DNA from: Schistocerca nitens
Lineage: Eukaryota > Arthropoda > Insecta > Orthoptera > Acrididae
DNA length: 64,000 bases
Assembly (NCBI RefSeq): GCF_023898315.1
Contig: NC_064614.1
Coordinates: 499,984,109-500,048,108 of the forward strand
Reading direction: 5' to 3'
The notes beneath the pieces are model-generated. The model was not told the DNA's origin. It did no database searches and saw nothing but the letters and a program-made list of their open reading frames with translations. The position numbers and the translations under genes are program-made. This document shows, in pieces, positions 56,231 to 64,000 of this stretch. How positions within the stretch are numbered: the stretch's first letter is position 1; the number at the start of each line of letters is the position of its first letter.

Positions 56231-56373
56231 TCACCTGTCTCACAACAACATCTTTGCCTCTACTTCTGCCTCGACTGACATCTCTGCCCAAACTCTTTGC
56301 CTTTACAAATGTATGTTTGTGTGTCTATCGACCTGCCAGCGCTTTCGTTTGGTAAGTCACATCATCTTTTAGA
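56228..56373 (+). mobile_element. PLE-A fragment, copy D
   Basis: CTCACCTGTCTCACAACAAC to CTCTTTGCC mirrors 55365-55440, then jumps to the tail end GACCTGCCAGCGCTTTCG. It is an internally deleted plus-oriented piece joined to copy C. Confidence 0.8.
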
Positions 56374-56698
56374 GGGGAAACATTCCACGTAGGAAAAATA
56401 TATCTAAAAACAAAGATGATGTGACTTACCAAATGAAAGTGCTGGCAGGTCGACAGACACACAAACGAACACAAACATACACACAAAATTCAACCTTTCG
56501 CAACAAACTGTTGCCTCATCAGGAAAGAGGGAAGGAGAGGGAAAGACGAAAGGATGTGGGTTTTAAGGGAGAAGGTAAGGAGTCATTCCAATCCCGGGAG
56601 CGGAAAGACTTACCTTAGGGGGAAAAAAGGACGGGTATACACTCGCACACACACACATATCCATCCACACATATCCATCCACACATATACAGACACAT
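56374..56698 (-). mobile_element. PLE-A tail, copy E (inverted)
   Basis: Starts GAGGGGAAACATTCCACG and runs to the ACACATATACAGACACATG centre. It contains a short duplication of CCATCCACACATAT. Confidence 0.88.
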
Positions 56699-56700
56699 GT

Positions 56701-57010
56701 CTGCTTGTGAGATGTCTGCTTGTGTCTGTATATGTGTGGATGGATATGTGTGTGTGTGTGCGAGTGTATACCCGTCCTTTTTTCCCCCTAAGGTAAGTCT
56801 TTCCGCTCCCGGGATTGGAATGACTCCTTACCTTCTCCCTTAAAACCCACATCCTTTCGTCTTTCCCTCTCCTTCCTTCTTTCCTGATGAGGCAACAGTT
56901 TGTTGCGAAAGCTTGAATTTTGTGTGTATGTTTGTGTTCGTTTGTGTGTCTGTCGACCTGCCAGCACTTTCATTTGGTAAGTCACATCATCTTTGTTTTT
57001 AGATATATAT
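56701..57010 (+). mobile_element. PLE-A tail, copy F
   Basis: Mirror of copy E, from CTGCTTGTGAGATG to GTCACATCATCTTTG. A hammerhead-like core lies at 56884-56912. Confidence 0.9.
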
Positions 57011-57089
57011 ATCACCATAAACGCCTTATGTGAGAAAGGACCAAAATTCCATTGTCTAGTGGCATGTGAAAAAGCATTTTACAGCTCAA

Positions 57090-58340
57090 AATTGTAATTT
57101 TGCTCAGAATTGCATTTCATAACATATTTGCCTGGAAAAGCACTAATACTAGTGGCCGGTTAATTTCAGTGTGGAATAGGAATACCATTGGCACACCACA
57201 AATACAGTGGTTCAGAACACCCAGTTGCATATTCCTCTAAAACACAGAATCTCACACAGTTAAATTATGTGCAGATGGAGGAGGACAAACTGTTGCAATT
57301 ACTTTTGCAGTTCATAAATTTTGTATACAAGCTTACATGATGGTAATTCCAACCGATAAAATGCTATAAACATTGCTGGTTTTATTTTGGCAGGTCATTA
57401 TTACCCATTAAATATGCGCAAAGATTGCCGGGCTGGGATTTGATTATGAGTACTTCTTTTTACAATATTTACAGTATAAAGAAATTGATTGGCACACAAA
57501 GGTATATGCCTTGTTTAGGCTCCCAACTGACCCCAGCCTAGTCACTGGAAGAGTTCCTATTAGTGGTGCTGACTAAAGCCAAAGAATCCATCCTTTCATG
57601 AAGAGTAATGAACTAGATTAAGTGTGGCTGGAACATGTTGTCATGAACATACTTCATTTTGGCAGACTATTTCACTTATGGGATTGTCTGTCCCTATTCA
57701 CTGGAGTCTTTATCATAATTACTGTCTCTCTGTGCCAGAATTTTGCTTTTATTGTGTGCAGACTGCTCGAGAATTACATGAATGAAAGTGATGCCAGGAC
57801 TATCGACCTACATTTGATAAGGATATCGAGGGCTCTGAGCATCTGGTATGGTCATGTACTAAATGCATGTTGCAAGAAAATGGTCCCACTGGAGATTTTT
57901 TTCTGCCTCGCCCCAAGTGACAGACCAGTGGGAGTGTCTTTCATGTAAATTTTACCACACTATTCTTAAACTCAGTGTGGATCATAACAGTGGATGCCTT
58001 TTCAAAATTCTCATGTTGAATTCAATTTGCTTTAGTGAAAACAACCATCAGGTGACTGAACCAAGTCTTTGCAATTGAGGACATGCCCAGAACTATAATA
58101 CTGAATAATGGCCTACAGTTTACCTTAGCATTCATTGCAGATTTTCATGTCCAGTAAGGAACCCAACATTTACTAGCTATTTCATCATCTTTAGTCAAGT
58201 GGTGAACCAGAGTGCTTGGTTTAAGACATTTAAAGACCAAATGGATAAAGGGGTCAATGCATTCTACACAGATGTGCCAATTATTTTTTTGAGTACATAT
58301 GAGGCCTCTTCTATCACCAGAAGGAGCTTAGAATAATTGC
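57090..58340 (+). pseudogene. Gypsy RNase H and integrase relic
   Basis: Near 57200-57300 the translation gives SEHPVAYSSKTQNLTQLNYVQ, the RNase H core of Gypsy elements, then WFYFGRSLLP and RLPGWDLIM. Around 57930-58010 it reads SVFHVNFTTLF and VWIITVDAFSKFS, the start of the integrase core. Near 58105-58150 LNNGLQFTL stands for SDNGPQFTS, and 58215-58245 encodes KTFKDQMDKG. Many stops. The downstream part to about 58900 may be the 3' end of this element. Confidence 0.75.
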
Positions 58341-59680
58341 TACATGCCATATAAACATTAGTACTGGTCTGCTTCCTAGTTGCACAGCATGTTACCCAAC
58401 CGACTGTTGACAAGTGATGTCACATTATTGCTACACAATGGACCAGGTTGATGTCAGCAGCTATCACAAGGACTCTGGGTCACGTCTCCCTGATGGTGAC
58501 CAATGACCACCAGTTCAGTGCCACCAAACCAGCTCTATCCTAGACAGCAGCAGCAGCCAGCATCCAATTGATGGTGCAATTTCAGACTACAGATGCCGAA
58601 GCTGGTTGAACCATCTCCCTATCCAGGGCAGCATTGACAGTACCATTGATGATGCTGTTAAGAGGTGCCTATAAATTGAACACTAGTAATTCTTCCACAG
58701 CCATCAGCTCCAGCAGCAGCAGCAGAGATTGCACTGTTCACTGCATATGAAGATTTCCAGGAGACAACTTGCTCTTCTTCACCTCTGACTTTGTCAGGTG
58801 TAGAGATGGCTCCATTTTAAACAGCAACTCCTGCAGATACACTAACAGCTGTTTCCTCCTTTCTTCACAATTTTAGGGGGGTAGAAATATTTACATATTT
58901 TATCCAACATGTAATCGACTGATTTGGAGGTCAAGATTATGATACAGTTTGTGCAGTAGCATGAGTGGTGTGCTGTGCATCAAACCCCAACACCTATTTG
59001 AAGTAGAAACGCCACGTGATCATGTGGTCCACATAGATGCAGTGGGAGCAGCTAGCATACCTGTGTCCCGTGTTGCACACAAGTTTTTATCTAACAAATC
59101 TGTGGGCAAGAGGCTGGGCTGTTGAAATGGTACTGGATTAGAATTGTGGTCTAACTGGACTGTTTATTTTGTGCTAATGGTATTTATGCCTTTATCAGTT
59201 ACCAGTAAGTGTTTTCTGTTTGTTCGAATTTATCTTATGTGTGTGTTTCACAAGGGCAACACATTGTTAACAGAATAATTTTGAGGTTGCTTCCACAGTA
59301 TTATGTGAGTTTGAAGCTGATATAACAGTTACTGCTTTGTAGTTGGAATTATGGCAAAAATAAACTAGCAGTTAAGTTTGTGCCAGTATTCTGCAAACCA
59401 GTCAGCCTGAAGCATAAAAGAGAGGGTCACGTCTCACAATGAAAGCACAAGTTTGTCAGGCTTGCCACAATGACACATCATCTTCCTCCTCAGGTTTTGA
59501 GAAAAGGCAAATCCCATTGTGATCATAATCTAAATGCAAAATTCCTTATCTTAAATGTTTTTCCAAACACTCGTGTGTTTCCAGCAATTGGGAACATGTT
59601 TCTCAAGTTTTGGAATGTCCATCCTTTTGATTGGAGGTTTGAGGGACTTCAGATGTTCACTTGTGTAATAAAATGGAACA
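58341..59680. other. unassigned, probably decayed Gypsy 3' region and flank
   Basis: CAG-rich stretches occur near 58545 and 58710. TTTTAGGGGGGTAGAAA near 58872 could be a polypurine tract. No frame or repeat is identified with confidence. Confidence 0.35.
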
Positions 59681-59689
59681 CCTACAGCC

Positions 59690-59815
59690 ATTCTTATAAT
59701 GTTATTTATTATATGGCTACCAGTTTTGGTGCTTCAGTGCACCATCTTCAACCCTTAACTGTCGCTGAGGGGTTTAACTCCAGTTGTATTACCTAACAGT
59801 TAGTAGTTGATGGTT
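59690..59815 (+). mobile_element. short dispersed repeat (MITE- or SINE-like)
   Basis: The phrase ATGGCTACCAGTTTTGGTGC with GTGCACCATCTTCAACCC resembles the ends of foldback repeats like the one at 12198-12421 (GGTTTCAACC..ACCAGTTGGC), though not the same family. Boundaries are unclear. The flanks to 60500 are unassigned. Confidence 0.35.
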
Positions 59816-60502
59816 GGAGACACCATCCCTCCCTCATTCAAATGATGAATCAGGATTAATGACTTGCTGTCACAAGGCCCAAATGACGAAAAAAATTGCA
59901 TCCACTAATCCTAATGCTATATTAACTACATTTCAAAGCACGTACTGCTCGATCCCCATAATTACCCATAGTGTGGCCTGTTTGTCCGGATGACAACCAA
60001 GGACATTGCTCAGCTTGTTGACACTGTTACCACTCCAGCACAGTGCCACAGCAGCTGTTTCTGGGCACTGATCTTTGGCTGACAGCTGGATTGGATTCTG
60101 GCTACAGCTACTGTAGTCTCTGAGGTTTCACGTATGCAACAATCTTAAATGTCGATGGATTCGACACTTTTGCTGTCTGTGGAGTTGATGCCACCTATGG
60201 GTAAAAGATACTGAATTGATCACAAAATCGAGTGGCAAGTTCAGTGAGATAATTTGACACCTTTCACCAAGGGTGGTACAGCGAGTGATGGACACACCGG
60301 TGGACCAGTCTGCAGTGATCACAGTCCACAGGCAGTGAGATCAACTGGCAAATCCAGTAGGAGATGGCTCATTAGACACTGCTGGCAGTTCAGGGGTGAT
60401 TCAAGTGATAAGGAAGTGATTCATGTTATATCTTACTTGACAAACTTTTTGAATGCTCCTGAGCTATAGTAGTACTTGGTCCTGACATGCCTGTGTTTAG
60501 TA

Positions 60503-61392
60503 TGAGGGTGGTTTGCAAATTTTTCCGAATGGGATAGAAAAAAGTACTTACATCACTGAAACTTTTTTTGTTTTTCAATGTAGGCTCCTTGTAGATTAAT
60601 GCCCTTGGTCCAATGATGTTCCAGTGCCTTGATCCCATTTCAAAAATGAGTTTCCTCCAGGCCTGCAAAATAGTTTCAGCTCTGGCTATCAATTCTTCAT
60701 TTGAAGTGAATCTTCATCCACTAAGAGTTTTGGGAAGAGATGGAAGTCTGACGGAGTGATATCAGGTGAATAAGGCGAGTGTGGCAACAATTTATACTTA
60801 GTTTCTGGAATTTTGCCATGGCAACAGCACGTGTGGGTGCATGTCAAGAGTCGCAGATAATTTTTTCATTTCTAATTCTTCAGTTACAATGTGATATACC
60901 CTTTCAGATGACATCTGGGAAGCATGAGCAATTTCACACACTTTCAATCGGCGATCCTCCATGACCATTTTGTGCACTTTTGCAATGATTTCTGGATTTG
61001 TGACACATCTTGGCCAACCACTGCTCAGATCATCGTCTAAGATCTCCCAACCAAATTTAAATTCATTGATCCACTTGGCAACAGTTGAATATGAAGGAGC
61101 AGAGTCCCACAGTGTATTCTGGAAATCAGCATGAATGTTCTTTCCTTTCATACCTTTCTGTACGAAGTACGTAATCACTGCTCGAATCTCGATTTCCCCC
61201 CCCCCCCCCCCCATCTTCACAAATCACTATGTGGGAACAACAACAGAGCCACGTCACCGCCACAGCTCTCTTCCAGGAGCACTGACGTGGCACATGTTTA
61301 CAGGCAACTTTCCAATGAATATCATGTGAGCAACTCGTTGCGCTAGTGCTGACCTCTCGTGATGATTCCGAGAACCTTTCAAGCCACTCTCC
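60503..61392 (-). mobile_element. internally deleted mariner
   Basis: The left end after TA (60501-60502) reads TGAGGGTGGTTTGCAAATTT and the right end before TA (61393-61394), on the minus strand, GGAGAGTGGCTTGAAAGGTT. The 890-bp element encodes only parts of a mariner transposase. C-runs near 61197-61212 lie at its start codon region. Confidence 0.8.
60560..61220 (-). pseudogene. mariner transposase relic lacking the first catalytic Asp
   Basis: The minus-strand frame 61220-60798 starts with EIRAVITYFVQKGMKGKNIH and contains PSYSTVAKWINEFKFGWE, EDRRLKVCEIAHASQMSSERV and EELEMKKLSA, the two HTH motifs. It jumps directly to remnants of the region around the second Asp, then shifted-frame HSPYSPDITPSDFHLF near 60765. 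The C-terminus resembles FTSNEELIARAE. The segment carrying the first catalytic Asp is deleted. Confidence 0.82.
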
Positions 61393-61828
61393 TATTCAGA
61401 CTCTGATCTAACAGTGCCTGGACTCTGATTACATGTTTAATTGAGTGCTGATAGTATTGATTTCTGTATTTGCAGTGCAAAAAATAGTACTGTTTTTAAC
61501 TACAACAAAAGCTTATGCCATAGTATCGTAATTTTTACAAATAGCCCCAAATTTCCTGACCAAGTGAAACTAAATAGCTCACTGTAAACATTGGCAGCAG
61601 CTGCCACCATTACTTTATAACTGTTCATGAGTCTTGGTGGTAACAGTCTTCGTCTGTGTTTGTTGCACATCTACATTGATCTGAAGACAAATTGATAGCA
61701 AACTGAATTATTTTTCTTGTGATGCTGACATTGTTTCCGAGTGATTTTTACCATTTTCATTGATGGCTGTTATTATGTAGTAATGATCCTTTTTAGCTTC
61801 TATTGAAAAAGTCGATATAGACGTACTC

Positions 61829-61830
<2 letters not shown>

Positions 61831-61894
<64 letters not shown>
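61831..61894. repeat. (CA)n microsatellite
   Basis: A perfect 64-base CA run next to the left edge of the Tc1 relic. Confidence 0.97.
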
Positions 61895-61895
<1 letters not shown>

Positions 61896-61898
<3 letters not shown>

Positions 61899-62620
61899 TG
61901 AAACGCAAAGAAGTAGTTGTGTGACGTAAACGAAAGTTGGTAAGGTTGTTTCTACATCTGAAAGATGATATCTATTCAAATTTCGTACCATTCGCATAAG
62001 ATTGCACTGAAATGTGTTAAGTGGTGTCAAGTGAGAGCTTATTGGAGGACAGGGTGGAGGTCTGTTGTTTTTTTCTGATGAAAGCTAGTTCTGCCTCAGT
62101 GCCAGTGATATCCATGAGTTGGTCAGGAGGCAACAGTTTCAGGGCCTGCAATGAACCTCTTTGCTTGCTAGACACACTGGACTTAATTGCAGAGTTATGG
62201 TCTGGGGTGCAATTTCGTATGACAGCAGGAGCACTCTCGTGGATATCCCACGCACCCTGACTGCAAATTTGTACATCAATCTGATGCATCCCAGGGGGTG
62301 TCTCCAACAGGATGACACTTGTTCACATACCGCTGTTGTAAACAACATGCTCTACAGAGTGTTGACATTACCTTGGCCTGCTCGATCATCAGATCTGTCT
62401 CCAATCAAGCACATGTGGCACATCATCGGACGACAGCTCCAGTGTTATCCACAACTAGCATTAACCATCCCTGTATTGACCATCCAAGTGCAACAGGTAT
62501 GGAAGTCATTCCACAGACTGACATCCGGCACCTGTACAACACAATGCATGCTCATTTGCATGTTTGCGTTCACGCCAATAAACTGGTATAAGCATGCATA
62601 TACAGAGATATGTAAACAGG
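61896..62620 (+). mobile_element. Tc1-like element relic
   Basis: The left part begins AATTGAAACGCAAAGAAGTAG and continues with AAACGAAAGTTGGTAAGG, typical of an insect Tc1 end. Then a decayed DDE core follows. The N-terminal DNA-binding part is missing, so an internal deletion joins the end to the core. No right end was found. Confidence 0.75.
62065..62570 (+). pseudogene. Tc1 transposase core, catalytic Glu replaced
   Basis: The first Asp block reads FFSDES near 62070, then CRVMVWGAISYDSRSTL. LQQDDTCSHTAVV keeps the second Asp (QQDN is usual), and LPWPARSSDLSPIKHMWH has Lys where Tc1 proteins have the catalytic Glu of SPIEH. A C-terminal phrase near 62520 lacks the normal ending. Confidence 0.82.
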
Positions 62621-62714
62621 CAGAATACAACATTGTGGTCGGCAATGACTACGTAAGACAACAAGTATCTGGTGCAGTTGTTAGATCAGTTACTGCTGCT
62701 ACAATGGCAAGTTA

Positions 62715-63095
62715 TTAAGATTTAAATGAGTTTGAACATTTTGTTATTGTCGGCGTATGGGACACAGCATCTTGGAGGTTGCGATGAAGTGGGGATTTTT
62801 CTGTACAAACATTTCACACATGTGCCGTGAATATCAGGAATCTAGTAAAACATCGAATCTCCAACATTGCTGCGGCCGGAAAAAGATCCTGCAAGAATGG
62901 GACCATTGACGACTGAAGAGAATCGTTCAGCGTGACAGAAGTACAACTCTTCTGCAAATTGCTGCACACTTCAACGCTGGGCCATCAACAAGTGTCAGCA
63001 TGCGAACCATTTAGCGAAAGATCATTGGTATGGGCTTTCAGAGCTGAAGGCCCACTCGTGTACCATTGATGACTGCATGACACAATGCCTGGGCC
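62715..63095 (+). pseudogene. Tc1 transposase N-terminal fragment of a second element
   Basis: Broken frames give DLNEFEHFVIVG, the usual start of a Tc1 DNA-binding domain, then pieces like SVTEVQLFCKLLHTS and a decayed RTI-RRLxxxGL region near 63010. The order is reversed relative to the core at 62065-62570, so two different copies are adjacent. Confidence 0.6.
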
Positions 63096-63850
63096 CTCCA
63101 TTACTGATGTTGAACTGTTGATGACTCTGAAACAGGAAAAACATGTTTTTTCAGCGCCTGCGGTATAGGCTGCGCTGCAAACTCCACTAGAGGTATGTTG
63201 TGTGGGAATAGTATTGGTCTGCCATACGGCCTTACCACACTATGCTGCTATAGGACTTCTGCTGGCAGCACTCAGGTCTGGCAATACAAGATGCCAGCAG
63301 AGACGCCAGAGGAATGCTTTCAGTCTGCGCTTAGTAGAAGAGCTGGTAGGTTTGTGTGCAAGATTGAAATAACAGTAGAATACATAAAAAGTAGTTCTGT
63401 GTACATCCCTTCATTGCTAATTGTGTCATAATTGAGTTACCTCACATGCTATATAATGATGTAAGAAATTACTGTGCAAAATTTTTCAGTTTTGTGAGAA
63501 TGTCAGTCTGTTCATTTGACGAGTTAGTGGAGAGCTCCCGAGGTTAGTTAATGAAAATAGAGACTGTTTTAAGGAAAGTGTTCTCACCAGAAGGAAAATT
63601 TTGTGCCTATCTAATTGCTAGTTAATTATTTGTTGCATGCAGTTGTATTTACAGTTTTAGTTGTAACTGTAAAGTATACAGTGTTGCTGTGATTAAACTT
63701 TCACTATTTAGGAGGTCCATCATGGAAAACAAGTGATGATAGGCCAGTAAAACTGTGTGGAAACATTCATAAGGACATGTGTAAGAGAAATATCGAATAA
63801 ACCATTGAAATAAACACACATTAACTCCAACATGAGAGGATAACATTTGT
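63096..63850. other. unassigned, possible LTR-like sequence
   Basis: GGCAGCACTCAGGTCTGG with CAGCAGAGACGCCAG near 63270-63312 and a TATATAATGATGTAAG near 63450 resemble an LTR promoter region, but no second copy is present in the window. Confidence 0.25.
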
Positions 63851-63859
63851 TAATTTGTT

Positions 63860-64000
63860 CTATGTTTACATTCCAGGTTACAAACGTTGCTCAATGTGAT
63901 GGCCACAACAGCCTGGAAGCGCACTAGAGATAACTTTTTACAGTTGTTCGCAGCAATTTTCGAATGTTGGACCGTGGAATGTTCAGCTGTCATGACACAT
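63860..64000 (-). pseudogene. transposase C-terminal fragment at window edge
   Basis: The minus strand reads VISSALPGCCGHHIEQRL, comparable to the GHHFEHLL end of the transposase at 7103-8165. It is probably the C-terminus of another element of that superfamily that continues past the window. Confidence 0.4.

Noticed and set aside
54616-57018. Repeated frames ending in RGKKGQVYTRTHTHIH-like peptides
   Set aside because: They are the same PLE tail read in both directions, including its CA/GT run; no family protein looks like this.

Overview
This 64 kb window looks like repeat-dense nuclear DNA of a large-genome insect, most likely an orthopteran of the Schistocerca (locust/grasshopper) group. 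There are no operons or long intact host genes. The window is a nested pile of transposable elements: Gypsy and Copia LTR elements, several LINE clades, Penelope-like elements (PLEs), Tc1/mariner-superfamily elements, piggyBac, PIF/Harbinger, MITEs, and tRNA- and 5S-rRNA-derived SINEs. TA- and CA/GT-microsatellites separate them. The genus is an inference from remembered SINE, PLE and LINE tail sequences; no search was run.

Layout. 0-1.7 kb: unrecognised minus-strand reading frame cut by a SINE. 2.3-4.2 kb: decayed minus-strand LINE carrying a SINE with target-site duplication (TSD). 4.2-6.7 kb: internally deleted Gypsy element. 6.75-10.07 kb: two TIR transposons inserted back to back in one TA microsatellite. 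10.8-15.6 kb: SINE, then a decayed Copia element carrying a MITE. 15.7-16.8 kb: two opposed Penelope fragments ending in a hammerhead-ribozyme relic. 17.24-28.24 kb: a nearly complete, young Gypsy element with two LTRs of about 0.81 kb and a 4-bp TSD, holding a truncated piggyBac in gag. 29.2-30.6 kb: Harbinger fragments. 32.4-39.9 kb: mosaic of LINE, Gypsy and PLE pieces. 40.1-43.4 kb: mariner split by a LINE, then a second LINE. 43.6-44.8 kb: perfect 125-bp direct repeat around a 5S-derived SINE. 44.8-46.8 kb: the only stretch that looks like host gene (one good internal exon at 46099-46223, one weaker candidate). 46.8-52.5 kb: long LINE with nested mariner and SINE. 53.9-54.7 kb: near-perfect 345-bp inverted repeat around a TA tract. 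54.7-57.0 kb: head-to-head/tail-to-tail PLE array with a GIY-YIG endonuclease frame. 57.1-64 kb: Gypsy pol relic, deleted mariner, two Tc1 relics and the edge of another transposon.

Almost every coding region is a broken transposase or retroelement polyprotein. The best preserved frames are the RNase H-integrase of the 11 kb Gypsy (about 525 codons), the Tc1 transposase at 8888-9910 (one nonsense codon in about 340 codons) and the PLE endonuclease (about 180 codons). The nesting order can be read directly from TSDs and interrupted frames. Most interesting are the symmetric structures (345-bp palindrome, PLE inverted arrays, 125-bp direct repeat) and the hammerhead-like cores shared by three different PLE tails.
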